DNA from: Thalassotalea litorea
GTDB taxonomy: Bacteria > Pseudomonadota > Gammaproteobacteria > Enterobacterales > Alteromonadaceae
Direction of reading: 5' to 3'
Length of the DNA: 64,000 bases
Assembly: GCF_005843925.1 (NCBI RefSeq)
Contig: NZ_VCBC01000007.1
Coordinates: 124,001-188,000, forward strand
The notes under the pieces are model-generated. The model did no database searches and had not been told where the DNA came from. It worked only from the letters and a program-made list of their open reading frames with translations. The position numbers and the translations under genes were made by a program. Below are positions 47,486 to 60,895 of this stretch, piece by piece. Each line of letters starts with the position of its first letter. The stretch's first letter is position 1.

Positions 47486-48385
47486 ATGCTTCGTAATTTA
47501 ATAATAATAACCGCCATAATTTCAGGGCTTACCTTCAGTACCCCATCCCTTGCGAAATGGGTTCCATTTGAACTAAGTAACGGTCACATTATGATTGACG
47601 TTACCATTGAAGGCGTTCCAGCTAAAGCCATGCTTGATAGCGGAGCTAACCTAAACGCAATTTCTCAGGATTTTATTGATGCCCACGCTAGCCACCTGAA
47701 AAAAAGTCGTACCAAGGTAACGGTAAAAGGGGTGAGTGGCCGCGAAGAATTCCCAATCTACAAGGACGTCAATGTCACTATGTTTGGCCAAGATTTGGAA
47801 TTACCTGAAGTGGCCGCACTTGGTTTAGGTATTGATCTAATTATCGGTTCCGGTTTTTTTCAGGGGATCATTGTTCAAATTGACTATCCGAACAATAAAA
47901 TTCAACTTGCGCCTAAATCGTCAATTGATTTGAAAAAACATGCCAATGTAAAAATGCGTCAGGAGCGCGGTTCAGAAATGCCGGCTGTCGAAGTCGAGTT
48001 AAATGGTAAGAAGACCTGGTTGATGTTGGATACAGGTAACGCCGGCAATTTATTTCTAAAGCGCAATTTCGTCATAGAAAATGATTTACTTAAATCCGAT
48101 ACCATTGAAACAAGAGTCTCGGGATCTGTAGAAGTCATTAATACCGAGTCCTTTATAATCGAAACATTAAAAATAGGCCCATATGAATTGGAAGGCGTGC
48201 CTGCAACAATACCAGAAGATGGCGTAGCTACTAATCTGGCAGATAGCAGAGGTGAAACCAAAGATTTTTCAAGATTAAGAGCCAAAGGCGTCGCGACTAA
48301 AGGTATTCTCGGTTATGACGTATTAAAGCACTTTATTGTGACAATCGATTACGAAGATTTCAGAGCTCACCTTTGGGCCCAGTAG
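47486..48385 (+). CDS. Exported retropepsin-like aspartyl protease, two-lobed (paralog 2)
   Basis: A 299-residue paralog of the preceding gene, collinear over its whole length. The signal peptide is IITAIISGLTFSTPSLA. Active-site motifs are D51 in AMLDSGANLNAIS and D182 in LMLDTGNAGNLF. The shared end is GILGYDVLKHFIVTIDY followed by a His-Leu-Trp-Ala tail. The two genes lie 199 bases apart and each seems to have its own promoter. Motif 1 is DSG and motif 2 is DTG in both, so the two-lobe form predates the duplication. A strong terminator follows at 48406. Confidence 0.82.
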   Translation: MLRNLIIITAIISGLTFSTPSLAKWVPFELSNGHIMIDVTIEGVPAKAMLDSGANLNAISQDFIDAHASHLKKSRTKVTVKGVSGREEFPIYKDVNVTMFGQDLELPEVAALGLGIDLIIGSGFFQGIIVQIDYPNNKIQLAPKSSIDLKKHANVKMRQERGSEMPAVEVELNGKKTWLMLDTGNAGNLFLKRNFVIENDLLKSDTIETRVSGSVEVINTESFIIETLKIGPYELEGVPATIPEDGVATNLADSRGETKDFSRLRAKGVATKGILGYDVLKHFIVTIDYEDFRAHLWAQ

Positions 48386-48405
48386 CAATCTAGTCTATTA
48401 AATCT

Positions 48406-48440
48406 AAAAACGCAGAATCAAAGCGGTTCTGCGTTTTTTT
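48406..48440 (+). terminator. Intrinsic terminator after the protease pair
   Basis: AAAAACGCAGAA and TTCTGCGTTTTT pair around a nine-base loop, with a T-run. Confidence 0.92.
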
Positions 48441-48552
48441 ATGTTTAAAAGTTATCATCGTTAGGGCAAAGCTAAATCATTACTTTCGTTGCAAAAGCAT
48501 TTACCCAATCCAAGAGTATCCTGCACATTGGGCTACTCACATCCATATACAG

Positions 48553-48576
48553 AAAAGGCGCCGAATGGCGCCTTTT
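48553..48576 (-). terminator. Terminator of the ATP synthase operon
   Basis: AAAAGGCGCC and GGCGCCTTTT pair around a four-base loop, 24 bases after the atpC stop (minus strand). The symmetry means it could also stop plus-strand transcription. Confidence 0.85.
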
Positions 48577-48600
48577 CTCAATTTAAGTAAGTAATCGGAA

Positions 48601-49026
48601 TTACTTCTTGTATTTGTTTGCTTCCTGGATAACACGTAATTGCGCTACCGCTCTGGCTAGCTCAGCAGCAACTTCAGCATAATCGACATCGGCCGATGCA
48701 TTACTGATGTGCTCTTCAGCACGTTGCTTCGCTTCTAAAGCAGCTTGCTCATCCAGGTCACCACCACGTACAGCCACATCGGCAAGCACAGTAACGGAAC
48801 CTGGTTGAACTTCCAACATACCGCCGGAAAGGTAAATCACCTCTTCGTCGCCATGTTGCTTAACAATACGCGCCATTCCTGGTTTCAACGTAGTTAATAA
48901 AGGTGCATGACCAGGCATAATACCCAACTCACCTTCACTACCTGATATTTGCAATGATTCTACGCGACCAGAAAATAAATTTTCTTCAGCGCTTACTACA
49001 TCCAAATGAACCGTCATGGCAGCCAT
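48601..49026 (-). CDS. atpC: F1F0 ATP synthase subunit epsilon
   Basis: A 141-residue central-stalk subunit. It has an N-terminal beta-sandwich ([20 protein letters not shown], then [20 protein letters not shown]) and a two-helix C-terminus ([20 protein letters not shown]) that can inhibit hydrolysis. Length and motifs match E. coli (139). Last gene of the operon, 17 bases after atpD. Confidence 0.97.
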   Translation of the reverse strand: MAAMTVHLDVVSAEENLFSGRVESLQISGSEGELGIMPGHAPLLTTLKPGMARIVKQHGDEEVIYLSGGMLEVQPGSVTVLADVAVRGGDLDEQAALEAKQRAEEHISNASADVDYAEVAAELARAVAQLRVIQEANKYKK

Positions 49027-49043
49027 ATCCTCTCCTAAGCCAA

Positions 49044-50450
<1,407 letters not shown>

Positions 50451-50462
50451 TTAAATCTCTGC

Positions 50463-51323
50463 CTATACCGCAGCCGCACCTGCAACGATTTCACCCAATT
50501 CTTGAGTGATCGCCGCCTGACGGGCTTTGTTGTATACCAATTGTAAGTCGTCAATTAAGTTGCCAGCGTTATCAGTAGCGGATTTCATCGCTACCATTCG
50601 CGCGGCTTGCTCACTGGCGAGGTTTTCAACCACACCTTGATATACCTGGGACTCAACAAAACGAACCATTAGCTGATCAAGTAACACTTGAGCATCTGGC
50701 TCGTAGATGTAATCCCAGCGATGGGTAATTTCGTCATCATCGGACTTAGGCAAAGGTAACAATTGATCGATAGTCGGCTTTTGACTCATAGTGTTTACAA
50801 ACTTGTTATACACTACGAAAAGTCGGTCGATATCACCCTTGTCATAGGCGTCTAACATCACCTTAACAGAACCGATTAAATCAGTAACTGAAGGTTGGTC
50901 GCCTAAACCGGATTTTTGGGCAACTACATTGGCGCCGAAACTTGTAAAGAAACCGGCTGCTTTCGAGCCGATTAATGCAAATTCCACTTCAGCGCCTTGT
51001 TCCTGCCATTGGGCAGAGTCTTTTAATACAGACTTGAACAAGTTGACATTTAAGCCGCCACAAAGACCACGGTCGGTAGAAATAACGATATAGCCTACAC
51101 GCTTAACTTCACGCTCTTCCAAATAAGGATGGCGATATTCAAGTTGACCGCATGCAATGTGACCGATCACGTTTCTGATTTTCTCAGCGTAAGGACGAGT
51201 AGCGGCCATCGAATCTTGCGCACGACGCATTTTCGATGCTGCAACCATTTCCATTGCGCTGGTGATCTTCTGTGTATTTTTAACACTTCCAATCTTGTCT
51301 TTAATTTCTTTACCACCGGCCAT
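50463..51323 (-). CDS. atpG: F1F0 ATP synthase subunit gamma
   Basis: The central rotor shaft, 286 residues (E. coli 287). N-terminal helix [20 protein letters not shown] and C-terminal helix [20 protein letters not shown] form the coiled coil inside the F1 head. [11 protein letters not shown] is the family signature. Confidence 0.98.
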   Translation of the reverse strand: MAGGKEIKDKIGSVKNTQKITSAMEMVAASKMRRAQDSMAATRPYAEKIRNVIGHIACGQLEYRHPYLEEREVKRVGYIVISTDRGLCGGLNVNLFKSVLKDSAQWQEQGAEVEFALIGSKAAGFFTSFGANVVAQKSGLGDQPSVTDLIGSVKVMLDAYDKGDIDRLFVVYNKFVNTMSQKPTIDQLLPLPKSDDDEITHRWDYIYEPDAQVLLDQLMVRFVESQVYQGVVENLASEQAARMVAMKSATDNAGNLIDDLQLVYNKARQAAITQELGEIVAGAAAV

Positions 51324-51347
51324 GACTATTGTCTCCGAAACTAATAA

Positions 51348-52889
51348 TTACCAGGTTTGAGTTGCTTTGAATGTATCAAGCAACTTAACAAGACCTGCTT
51401 CAATATCTTTACCATAGTTACCAGTTTCGTTGATGGTAGCCATAAGCTCTGCGTGCTCGTTATTGGCGTAGGCTAATAACGCTTCTTCGAAATCGCCGAT
51501 TTTGTTGATTTCGATGTCAGTTAAATAACCTTTTTCAGCCGCGAACAGAGAAACTGCAGTTTCAGCCACAGAAAGTGGGCTGTATTGCTTTTGCTTCATC
51601 AGTTCAGTAACACGCTGACCATGCTCAAGTTGGGCACGAGTCGCGTCATCTAAGTCAGATGCGAACTGTGCGAACGCTGCTAATTCAGCGTATTGAGCAA
51701 GGGCTAGACGAATACCACCACCAAGCTTCTTGATGATCTTAGTTTGAGCTGCACCACCAACACGTGATACCGAGATACCTGCGTTAACAGCAGGACGGAT
51801 ACCAGCATTAAATAGGTTTGACTCAAGGAAGATCTGACCATCGGTGATTGAAATTACGTTAGTAGGAACAAACGCAGATACGTCACCCGCTTGAGTTTCA
51901 ATGATCGGAAGAGCGGTTAGTGAACCAGTCTTACCTTTCACTTCACCATTAGTGAATTTCTCAACATACTCTTCGTTAACACGAGCAGCACGCTCTAGTA
52001 GACGAGAATGAAGATAGAAAACATCACCTGGGAATGCTTCACGACCAGGCGGTCGACGAAGTAGTAGTGAGATTTGACGATAAGCAACAGCTTGCTTTGA
52101 CAAATCATCATATACGATTAGGGCATCTTCACCGCGGTCGCGGAAGTATTCACCCATAGTACAACCAGAGTATGGCGCTAAGTATTGTAATGCCGCAGCT
52201 TCAGAAGCCGAAGCGACAACAACAATCGTATTTTCAAGTGCACCGTGCTCTTCTAGAGAACGTACTACGTTAGCAACAGTAGAAGCCTTTTGGCCAATAG
52301 CTACGTAGATTGACTTGATGCCAGTATCTTTCTGGTTGATGATTGCATCTAGTGCGATCGCAGATTTACCAACCTGACGGTCACCAATGATAAGCTCACG
52401 CTGACCACGACCGATTGGAATCATCGAGTCAATTGACTTGATACCAGTTTGCACTGGTTGGTCAACAGATTTACGCTCGATAACACCTGGCGCTACCACT
52501 TCAACAGGAGAGAAACCATCGCTTTCGATAGGACCCTTTCCGTCAATTGGCTCACCTAGAGTGTTTACCACGCGGCCTAACAGACCACGACCTACTGGTA
52601 CTTCCAAAATACGGCCAGTACCTTTAACTTTTACGCCTTCAGCAAGGTCCGCGTAAGGACCCATCACTACCGCACCGACCGAATCACGGTCAAGGTTTAA
52701 CGCGATAGCGAAGCGGTTGCCAGGAAGTTCAATCATCTCACCTTGCATTACATCTGCAAGTCCGTGGATGCGAATGATACCGTCAGTTACAGAAACGATA
52801 GTACCTTCGTTACGAGCTTCACTAACAACGTCAAATTGATCAATACGTGATTTGATCAACTCAGCGATTTCAGTGGAATTCAATTGCAT
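51348..52889 (-). CDS. atpA: F1F0 ATP synthase subunit alpha
   Basis: The regulatory nucleotide-binding F1 subunit, 513 residues, the same as E. coli. The P-loop is [13 protein letters not shown], and the arginine finger lies in VSRVGGAAQ. The start [16 protein letters not shown] is typical. It follows atpH by 14 bases. Confidence 0.98.
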   Translation of the reverse strand: MQLNSTEIAELIKSRIDQFDVVSEARNEGTIVSVTDGIIRIHGLADVMQGEMIELPGNRFAIALNLDRDSVGAVVMGPYADLAEGVKVKGTGRILEVPVGRGLLGRVVNTLGEPIDGKGPIESDGFSPVEVVAPGVIERKSVDQPVQTGIKSIDSMIPIGRGQRELIIGDRQVGKSAIALDAIINQKDTGIKSIYVAIGQKASTVANVVRSLEEHGALENTIVVVASASEAAALQYLAPYSGCTMGEYFRDRGEDALIVYDDLSKQAVAYRQISLLLRRPPGREAFPGDVFYLHSRLLERAARVNEEYVEKFTNGEVKGKTGSLTALPIIETQAGDVSAFVPTNVISITDGQIFLESNLFNAGIRPAVNAGISVSRVGGAAQTKIIKKLGGGIRLALAQYAELAAFAQFASDLDDATRAQLEHGQRVTELMKQKQYSPLSVAETAVSLFAAEKGYLTDIEINKIGDFEEALLAYANNEHAELMATINETGNYGKDIEAGLVKLLDTFKATQTW

Positions 52890-52903
52890 GCTCTTTTCCC
52901 CGA

Positions 52904-53437
52904 TTAGGATTGCATTGAGTTTGCCAAACGATCCAGTTTACCACGGACTGAACCGTCGATAACTGTGTCTCCTGCCTTGATAACAAGACCAGAAACCACA
53001 TTGGCATCTACTGTGCAATTTAGCTTAACTTTACGAGCCAGACGCTTTTCAAGCGCGGCGCTCAATGAAGTAACTTGTTCTGCGCTTAATTCAATCGCAG
53101 AAGCTACGTCTACAGAAACTTCTTTCTCATATTCCGCTTTTAATTCAACGAATTGAGAAATGATCTGTGGTAGCACCAACAAGCGTCCGTTTTCAGCCAA
53201 AACTTTAATAAAGTTCTGACCTTTGTCGTTGAGTTGTTCCCCACATACTTTCAGGAACAGGTCTGTCACTTGCTCAACGCCCATGCCACCAGCTATATAG
53301 CCAGCAACAGTTTCGTTCTGGCTAACTTCAGATGCAAAAGCAAGCATCTCTAACCAGGCATCGACAGATTTCGCCTCAATGGCATACTCGAACGCTGCTT
53401 TCGCGTAAGGACGAGCAATCGTTGTCAATTCAGACAT
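52904..53437 (-). CDS. atpH: F1F0 ATP synthase subunit delta
   Basis: The peripheral-stalk cap, 177 residues as in E. coli. [14 protein letters not shown] at the N-terminus and [20 protein letters not shown] at the C-terminus are the family signatures. It joins subunit b to the top of F1. Confidence 0.97.
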   Translation of the reverse strand: MSELTTIARPYAKAAFEYAIEAKSVDAWLEMLAFASEVSQNETVAGYIAGGMGVEQVTDLFLKVCGEQLNDKGQNFIKVLAENGRLLVLPQIISQFVELKAEYEKEVSVDVASAIELSAEQVTSLSAALEKRLARKVKLNCTVDANVVSGLVIKAGDTVIDGSVRGKLDRLANSMQS

Positions 53438-53451
53438 AGCTCAATCCTCTC

Positions 53452-53922
53452 TTAAAGTTCAGCAACTAGTTTGTCTAAGATGTCGCTGTGTTCAGCGGCA
53501 CCAATAGAGCGCTCAAGAATTTTCTCGGCACCGGCCACAGCAAGAACAGCGACTTGTTGACGCAATTCTTCTTTCGCGCGGTTACGCTCTGATTCAATTT
53601 CTGCATGGCCAGAAGCAATGATTTTCTCACGCTCGGCTTTCGCTTTGTCGGCGGCTTCTTCGATAAGTTGAGCTTCACGTTTCTTAGCAGCTTCAACAAT
53701 CTCAGCAGCTTGAGCTTTCGCTTCTTTAAGCTGTGCTTTGACGTTGTCGCGAGCTAACTCAAGATCTTTCTCAGCTTTCTCACCGGCCGCAAGGCCATCA
53801 GCAATGGTCTTTTGACGTTCTTCGATGGCACCAATAATCGGTGGCCAAACGAATTTCATACAAAAGATCACAAATACGATAAATGCAATAGATTCACCGA
53901 TTAAGGTAAAATTCATATTCAT
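53452..53922 (-). CDS. atpF: F1F0 ATP synthase subunit b
   Basis: The peripheral-stalk subunit, 156 residues as in E. coli. One N-terminal membrane helix ([20 protein letters not shown]) and WPPI precede a long charged Ala/Glu/Lys coiled coil that dimerises. It is preceded by a 48-base gap after atpE. Confidence 0.97.
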   Translation of the reverse strand: MNMNFTLIGESIAFIVFVIFCMKFVWPPIIGAIEERQKTIADGLAAGEKAEKDLELARDNVKAQLKEAKAQAAEIVEAAKKREAQLIEEAADKAKAEREKIIASGHAEIESERNRAKEELRQQVAVLAVAGAEKILERSIGAAEHSDILDKLVAEL

Positions 53923-53970
53923 ATTCGTATCTCCTAATATCTAATTAATTCGCAAGGGTTCGGTAGTGAA

Positions 53971-54226
<256 letters not shown>

Positions 54227-54263
54227 TAAAAGTTAAAAAAGGTAAATTTGTATTCCCGACATC

Positions 54264-54285
54264 CTTGCCGTCACTCGCGGGCAAG
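54264..54285 (-). other. Hairpin in the atpB-atpE gap
   Basis: CTTGCC and GGCAAG can pair around a ten-base loop, upstream of the atpE leader. It has no T-run on the minus strand, so it could protect or process the mRNA and is unlikely to stop transcription. Confidence 0.4.
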
Positions 54286-54316
54286 CGATTAAGCCAGCCC
54301 GAGCTCATCCTGAGTC

Positions 54317-55147
<831 letters not shown>

Positions 55148-55552
55148 TTATCCCAATTTTTGTTGATTAAAATGAAACTTGTTAACAATGGCGTTCAACC
55201 ATGGAACCAGCATTGTTGTTGAATATGTAATAAAAAAGGCGACCACGTTTAAATCGAGAAACTTGAAACACAAGGCAAAAAGAATCGCGGTTAATACCAA
55301 TTTTAATTTCACGCCGCCGTAAAACGAATCAACCACTTGTTGGGCTGCGCGTGCACCGGCAAACTTAAAAGCCTTATGTGCAAATACAAAATTAGGGATT
55401 ACACTAACCATGCCACCAGCTATCGCTGATGCTGCGGTAGTTAATCCCCAACCGAAATAACAAATTATAAAACTTAGAAGAGTCATCAAAACTTGCAGAA
55501 ATACCTGTCTGTATGCGTATTTTCTGCCGGGTTTTGCTAGCGTATTTTGCAC
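55148..55552 (-). CDS. atpI: ATP synthase accessory protein I
   Basis: A 134-residue hydrophobic protein with four helices, the first gene of the operon. AtpI assists c-ring assembly and/or Mg2+ supply. It is weakly conserved. Identification rests on length, FVFAHKAFKFAGARAAQQVV and position directly before atpB. Confidence 0.92.
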   Translation of the reverse strand: MQNTLAKPGRKYAYRQVFLQVLMTLLSFIICYFGWGLTTAASAIAGGMVSVIPNFVFAHKAFKFAGARAAQQVVDSFYGGVKLKLVLTAILFALCFKFLDLNVVAFFITYSTTMLVPWLNAIVNKFHFNQQKLG

Positions 55553-55732
55553 CCGTTACTCCTAAGAAATCGTCCCAAATCTTTGATTAAACATGAATTC
55601 AATTTGGTTCTGATTTTTTTCTCGCCAAAAGCCAGCGCAAGTATACTGAATTAGGTTTTTTTTGCAACTTTATGAGGCATAACAAGCGCTAAAAGTGTGC
55701 AATAATCGCAACATAGTTACAAAGCGCCAATA

Positions 55733-56614
55733 TTAATGAATTTTGGATAAAATTCCGTCTAACTCATCAAGAGATGTATAACTGATCACCATTTTACCTT
55801 TGCCTTTACGATTGTGTTGAATTTCAACAGCAGAACCAATGCGCTCAGCCAGTTCCTGTTCCAGCTTGACCGTATTGGCATCTTTAATTTTGGGTTCTTT
55901 CGGTGCGACCGGTTCAAGGACTTTTTTAACCAAAGCCTCGGTTTCCCGAACGGTAAGTTCTTTGGCAGCCACGGTTCGAGCAGTTACCGTCTGCACATCA
56001 CCGTCGAGCGCGAGCAGGGCACGAGCGTGGCCCATATCGATATCACCGTTTTCCAGGAATGTTTTTACATCGGTATTTAAGCTATTTAAACGCAAAAGGT
56101 TGGTTACGGTTGTTCGAGATTTCCCGACCGCCTCAGCCACTTCTTGATGCGTTAATTCAAACTCACTCAATAAACGCTCCAGTGCAACGGCTTCTTCCAT
56201 CGCATTCAAGTCTTCACGCTGAATATTTTCAATCAGTGCAATGGCAACTGCAGCTTCATCGGCAACATCTTTGATAATACAAGGAACGGTATCCATTTTG
56301 GCAAGTTGCGCTGCACGCCATCGACGCTCACCGGCAATGATTTCAAAGCTACCAATACCAACAGGACGGACAACTATCGGTTGAATAATCCCTTGTGCTT
56401 TAATGGAATGGCTTAATTCTTCCAATGCCTCTTCAGACATATCTTTTCGAGGTTGGTATTTACCCGGTTGCAAAATATCGACCGGTAACATACGCAGCGT
56501 ATTGTCTTTGTTTGTAGATGGCTGTCCATCAGCGCTATCCGAAGCAAGTCGAGGTGCAGACGTTAATAATGCATCAAGGCCTCTACCAAGACCCCGGCGT
56601 TTTGAAGTGCTCAT
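55733..56614 (-). CDS. parB: Chromosome-partitioning protein ParB
   Basis: A 293-residue CTPase/DNA clamp that loads at parS. The N-terminal domain has LQPGKYQPRKDM and the GERRWRAA nucleotide motif. The helix-turn-helix is LTHQEVAEAVGKSRTTVTNL. The C-terminal dimerisation domain is complete. It starts 12 bases after parA. No parS sequence was found in the window. Confidence 0.97.
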   Translation of the reverse strand: MSTSKRRGLGRGLDALLTSAPRLASDSADGQPSTNKDNTLRMLPVDILQPGKYQPRKDMSEEALEELSHSIKAQGIIQPIVVRPVGIGSFEIIAGERRWRAAQLAKMDTVPCIIKDVADEAAVAIALIENIQREDLNAMEEAVALERLLSEFELTHQEVAEAVGKSRTTVTNLLRLNSLNTDVKTFLENGDIDMGHARALLALDGDVQTVTARTVAAKELTVRETEALVKKVLEPVAPKEPKIKDANTVKLEQELAERIGSAVEIQHNRKGKGKMVISYTSLDELDGILSKIH

Positions 56615-56626
56615 TGTTGTTCCTGC

Positions 56627-57415
56627 CTAAACTATTTCTTCGCTCACTGCGACTTGCTGTTTTTTAAGTAATTCACCGGCCAAAGCTAAATAGGCTTTCG
56701 CACCAGTAGATGATTTATCGTAATACATCGCCGGGGCACCAAAACTAGGCGCTTCAGCCAAACGAACATTGCGAGGGATTACCGTGCGGTATACTTTATC
56801 GCCAAAATGGCGTTTTAGTTGTTCCGACACATCATTGGCCAAGCGGTTACGAGGATCGTACATGGTACGCAAAATACCTTCAATATGCAGATCTTTATTT
56901 ACGACTTGCGCAAGCTTTGCAACGGTATCCATCAACGCGGTTAACCCTTCCAGCGCATAATATTCGCACTGCATTGGTACCAATACAGAATCGGCTGCTC
57001 CCATCGCATTGACGGTAAGCATATTCAGTGAAGGTGGACAGTCGATAATAATAAAATCGTAGTAATCACGGGCTTCTTTCAGTGCCGTTTTTAAACGTAA
57101 CTCGCGAGCGAACACTTCCATCAACTTGATTTCAGCGGCGGTAACATCGGTATTCGCGGCGATTAGGTCATACTGGCCCATGGTATCTTTGACGATAACC
57201 TGTTCGAACGGCTGTTCATCAATCAATAATTCATAACTGGTCGCATGGACTTCATATTTGTCAACGCCGGAGCCCATCGTGGCATTACCTTGAGGATCTA
57301 AATCAATCAGCAAAACTTTTCTTTTGGTGGCAGCCAGGGAAGCGGCTAGATTCACCGATGTTGTTGTTTTACCGACACCACCTTTTTGGTTGGCGATTGC
57401 AATTATTTTTCCCAC
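56627..57415 (-). CDS. parA: Chromosome-partitioning ATPase ParA
   Basis: A 262-residue Walker-type ATPase. The deviant P-loop is KGGVGKTTTSVNLAASLA, with DLDPQGNATMGSGV and DCPPSLNMLTVNAM as further ParA/Soj motifs. It binds DNA nonspecifically and moves ParB-bound origins. It is 29 bases after rsmG in the same direction. Confidence 0.97.
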   Translation of the reverse strand: MGKIIAIANQKGGVGKTTTSVNLAASLAATKRKVLLIDLDPQGNATMGSGVDKYEVHATSYELLIDEQPFEQVIVKDTMGQYDLIAANTDVTAAEIKLMEVFARELRLKTALKEARDYYDFIIIDCPPSLNMLTVNAMGAADSVLVPMQCEYYALEGLTALMDTVAKLAQVVNKDLHIEGILRTMYDPRNRLANDVSEQLKRHFGDKVYRTVIPRNVRLAEAPSFGAPAMYYDKSSTGAKAYLALAGELLKKQQVAVSEEIV

Positions 57416-57444
57416 AGCGTCCCCGCAAAATTCGAATAAAGCGA

Positions 57445-58080
57445 TTAAAGTGCGTTAGTTTTTTTTAATTCGATTAAATGTCGTTGCCCTTCAAGTTCCG
57501 GCACCTGAACCTGATGATAAGTCACCAACTCTATGCCAGCAGGCAATTGTTGCAGTTCTTGCTCAGGAAGAACACCTTTAAGTGCAAATAAACGACCATT
57601 TTCATCAATAAGATGTTCACACCAGCTTACCATATCTAGCAGAGAAGCAAAGGCTCGGCTTAACACCCCGTCAAACGGGACCTCTGGCTGATATGCTTCA
57701 ACCCTGCTAAGTACCGGAGTTACATTGGAAAGTTTTAACTGAAATACAACCTGACGTAAAAAAGTGATGCGTTTTCCCAAGCTATCCAATAATACAAAAT
57801 TTCGTTGTGGGTATAAAATCGCTAAAGGGATTCCTGGCAAACCCGGGCCAGTACCAACATCAATAAAACGTTCGCCATGCAGGTAAGGACCGTTGGCAAT
57901 ACTATCGAGGATATGTTTGACCAGCATTTCCTCAGGATCGCGCACAGAAGTCAGGTTATAGGCTTTGTTCCACTTATGAAGAAGTTCAACATAAGCCACA
58001 AATAAATCTATCTGATGTTCGGTCACGGATAACTCTGACTGAGCAATCAAATCGGTTAAACGGGATTTTAAATTTGTCAT
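57445..58080 (-). CDS. rsmG: 16S rRNA G527 N7-methyltransferase
   Basis: A 211-residue SAM-dependent methyltransferase (GidB). SAM motifs are [15 protein letters not shown] and [12 protein letters not shown]. The family text [19 protein letters not shown] is present. It modifies 16S rRNA near the decoding site. It lies 58 bases after mnmG. Confidence 0.96.
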   Translation of the reverse strand: MTNLKSRLTDLIAQSELSVTEHQIDLFVAYVELLHKWNKAYNLTSVRDPEEMLVKHILDSIANGPYLHGERFIDVGTGPGLPGIPLAILYPQRNFVLLDSLGKRITFLRQVVFQLKLSNVTPVLSRVEAYQPEVPFDGVLSRAFASLLDMVSWCEHLIDENGRLFALKGVLPEQELQQLPAGIELVTYHQVQVPELEGQRHLIELKKTNAL

Positions 58081-58138
58081 TGGGATTTCACAGAGTCAGG
58101 ATGCAGACCAGCAATTATCGCTGGTCTGTTTGAGAATA

Positions 58139-60028
58139 TTAAGCAGTTTTTCGCAATAATCCATGTTTTTTTAAGTACACCAGAAGCAAAGATATCGCCG
58201 CCGGAGTAATACCAGATATGCGTGACGCTTTGCCTAAAGTTTCAGGGCGGGCATCGCTGAGTTTTGCCACCACTTCGTTGGAAAGTCCCGATATTTGTGA
58301 AAAATCAAAATCCGTGGGAATTAACGTACCTTCATGGCGTTTCTTCTTGTCGATTTCATCCAGTTGACGTTCGATATAACCGGCATATTTAATCTGAATT
58401 TCAACCTGCTCAGCGGCTTGTTTATCGTCAAGCCCTGGCGCGAACGCATCGATTGTCATCAATTCCTGATAACGGGTTTCCGGACGACGCAACAGATCTT
58501 CGAGATTGGCTTCACGAGAGATCGGGTTTTTCAGCATCGGATTCAGTTGTTCCGCTGCTGGATGATCTTTTTGTATCCAAACGCCACGTATCCGCTGACG
58601 TTCTAACTCAATGTTTTCCATTTTCTCACAGAAACGCTGCCAACGGGCATCGCCAACCAGACCAAGTTCTCGGCCTTTTTCGGTCAGACGAATATCGGCA
58701 TTATCTTCGCGCAGTAACAAGCGATATTCAGCACGAGAGGTAAACATACGATACGGTTCCTTGGTACCCAGGGTCGAAAGATCATCGATCAATACGCCCA
58801 TGTATGCTTGTTCACGACCGGGAGTCCAACCTTCTTTGCCCTGAACCCGGCACGCGGCATTCATACCCGCGACCAAACCTTGAGCACCTGCTTCTTCATA
58901 GCCCGTGGTACCGTTTATCTGTCCGGCAAAAAACATGTTCTGGATAAATTTGCTTTCCAGAGTCTGTTTAAGATCGCGAGGATCAAAATAATCATACTCG
59001 ATCGCATACCCTGGTCGAGTGATATGGGCGTTTTCAAAACCTTTGATAGAACGTACCAAATCCATTTGCACATCAAACGGCAAACTGGTGGAAATCCCGT
59101 TGGGATAGACTTCATGAGTCGTTAAGCCCTCCGGTTCGACAAAAATCTGATGTGATTCTTTATCGGCGAAGCGCATGATTTTGTCTTCAATCGATGGGCA
59201 GTATCGAGGACCAACACCTTCAATGACACCTGTATACATTGGCGATCGATCTAAACCTTCACGGATCACAGCATGGGTTTGCGCATTCGTATGAGTGATG
59301 TAACAAGGAATCTGCTGGGGATGATGCTCTGTTTTTCCCATAAAGGAAAATGTCGGAACTGGCGTATCACCTGGCTGTTCCTGCATCACTGAAAAATCTA
59401 ATGTTCGGGCATCTAAACGTGGTGGAGTACCTGTTTTCAGGCGTTCGATGCGAAATGGCATATCCCGTAAACGGCTAGCCAGATCAACCGAAGCCGGATC
59501 GCCAGCACGTCCGCCTTGGTAATTATTCAGGCCAATATGAATTTGTCCGGCAAGGAAAGTACCAACGGTTAACACCACGGTCTTACCTTTAAATTTCAGA
59601 CCCATTTGCGTAGAAACACCAACGATTTGATCGTTCTCTAAGATCAAGTCATCACAGGGCTGTTGAAATATAGTCAGGTTTTCTTGGTTTTCCAGATAGT
59701 TACGTACGTAGGCTTTGTATAACAAACGATCCGCTTGGGCGCGAGTAGCACGTACAGCAGGGCCTTTCGATGAGTTCAAGGTACGGAACTGGATTCCGCC
59801 GTGATCAATCGCTTCAGCCATTAATCCACCTAACGCGTCGATTTCTTTTACCAGGTGTCCTTTGCCGATCCCACCGATCGCAGGATTACAGGACATTGCC
59901 CCTAAAGTATCAATGTTATGAGTCAACAATAATGTTTTACAACCCATACGAGCTGCCGCCAAGCAGGCTTCCGTACCAGCATGACCACCTCCAACAACGA
60001 TGACGTCAAAGGAATCTTGATACCACAT
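58139..60028 (-). CDS. mnmG: tRNA U34 carboxymethylaminomethyl-modifying enzyme MnmG
   Basis: A 629-residue FAD enzyme (GidA), the same length as E. coli. It starts with the dinucleotide motif [19 protein letters not shown]. It works with MnmE, also in this window, to modify U34 of tRNAs. The conserved [18 protein letters not shown] and the C-terminal helical domain are intact. Its start faces the origin region, as in E. coli. Confidence 0.98.
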   Translation of the reverse strand: MWYQDSFDVIVVGGGHAGTEACLAAARMGCKTLLLTHNIDTLGAMSCNPAIGGIGKGHLVKEIDALGGLMAEAIDHGGIQFRTLNSSKGPAVRATRAQADRLLYKAYVRNYLENQENLTIFQQPCDDLILENDQIVGVSTQMGLKFKGKTVVLTVGTFLAGQIHIGLNNYQGGRAGDPASVDLASRLRDMPFRIERLKTGTPPRLDARTLDFSVMQEQPGDTPVPTFSFMGKTEHHPQQIPCYITHTNAQTHAVIREGLDRSPMYTGVIEGVGPRYCPSIEDKIMRFADKESHQIFVEPEGLTTHEVYPNGISTSLPFDVQMDLVRSIKGFENAHITRPGYAIEYDYFDPRDLKQTLESKFIQNMFFAGQINGTTGYEEAGAQGLVAGMNAACRVQGKEGWTPGREQAYMGVLIDDLSTLGTKEPYRMFTSRAEYRLLLREDNADIRLTEKGRELGLVGDARWQRFCEKMENIELERQRIRGVWIQKDHPAAEQLNPMLKNPISREANLEDLLRRPETRYQELMTIDAFAPGLDDKQAAEQVEIQIKYAGYIERQLDEIDKKKRHEGTLIPTDFDFSQISGLSNEVVAKLSDARPETLGKASRISGITPAAISLLLVYLKKHGLLRKTA

Positions 60029-60451
60029 AAAAGAAAAACCTCGAATAGTAAAAACTGAATATAACCTGATACCAATTGGTATTAGATAAGGTTGACTATT
60101 CTACCGTTTATTGGTGATTTGTGAAACGATCAAAGTGTTAAAAGATCGAACGCTCGATCCTTTAATAATATATAAAGATCTATATATAGATCTTATTATT
60201 ATCTCTTATTAGTGATCGCCTTTTCTGTTGATAAGTAAAAAAAAGCCTTTATTGGTACAGGTTTAGGATAGATCAGATCCTGTGATCAAGGTTGGATCAA
60301 ATCATGTATTGCCTCTGATCAAAAGGCCTGTTTATCCACAGGGGATTTGAAGTGAATAATTGTGCACTGAATAATAAGTGTAAATTAACGGTTTGATCAC
60401 CGTTTTATACACAATCCCCTTATTTTGGATCGTAAACTGTGCATAAGTTAT
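60029..60451. other. oriC: Chromosomal replication origin (oriC)
   Basis: 423 bases between mnmG and mioC, the E. coli oriC position. DnaA boxes are TTATCCACA at 60332-60340 (plus), TTATACACA at 60405-60413 (plus) and TTATGCACA at 60438-60446 (minus), with a weaker TTATCAACA at 60226-60234 (minus). An AT-rich segment on the mnmG side (about 60163-60210) includes GATCTTATTATTA, similar to the E. coli 13-mers, and looks like the unwinding element. Thirteen GATC sites occur (about 1.7 expected by chance), as in Dam/SeqA-controlled origins. Order and polarity follow E. coli. Confidence 0.88.
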
Positions 60452-60895
60452 TTATAACTGATCCAAATGATCGCGTATCCATTGTTCTGCGATCTGTTCT
60501 GGATCGATATCCTCATCCATATCAATACATAACATCTCGATAATTTGTTTAGCACCCTTACCTAACATGTTGTTTTTTATGTTTTTTCCAGCCAAGCAAA
60601 AGGTGTCGTAATTACTATCACCGACGGCGATCACCAAAAAAGGCAGATCCTGCAGTGATTGATCATATGCACAGAGCTCTTCGACGAAGTTTTCGATATT
60701 TTCCGGATAATCGCCTGCACCGTGAGTTGACGTGCAAATAATCCAGGTTTGATTATTTTGAGATATTTGCGAAAATTCCGGCTGAAAATGTATTTCGCAT
60801 TGATGATTTGCGTCATTAAGAACCGATTCAACGGCCTCAGCAATGTATTCTGTCCCACCTAACATGCTGCCAACGATGATTTGAAATGATGACAT
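60452..60895 (-). CDS. mioC: MioC-type flavodoxin-like protein
   Basis: A 147-residue protein, the same length as E. coli MioC. The FMN phosphate loop is GSMLGGTEYIAEAVE, with TSTHGAGDYPENIENF and GDSNYDTFC as the other FMN-binding loops. It binds FMN; its electron partner is uncertain. The ATG at 60893-60895 has AGGGA upstream and is preferred to a longer TTG start at 60925. It is transcribed toward oriC, as in E. coli. Confidence 0.94.
   Translation of the reverse strand: MSSFQIIVGSMLGGTEYIAEAVESVLNDANHQCEIHFQPEFSQISQNNQTWIICTSTHGAGDYPENIENFVEELCAYDQSLQDLPFLVIAVGDSNYDTFCLAGKNIKNNMLGKGAKQIIEMLCIDMDEDIDPEQIAEQWIRDHLDQL

Noticed and set aside
55733..60028. parS site near parAB
   Set aside because: I searched by eye for the GTTTCACGTGAAAC-type palindrome and found none. 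A computed scan of the genome would decide.
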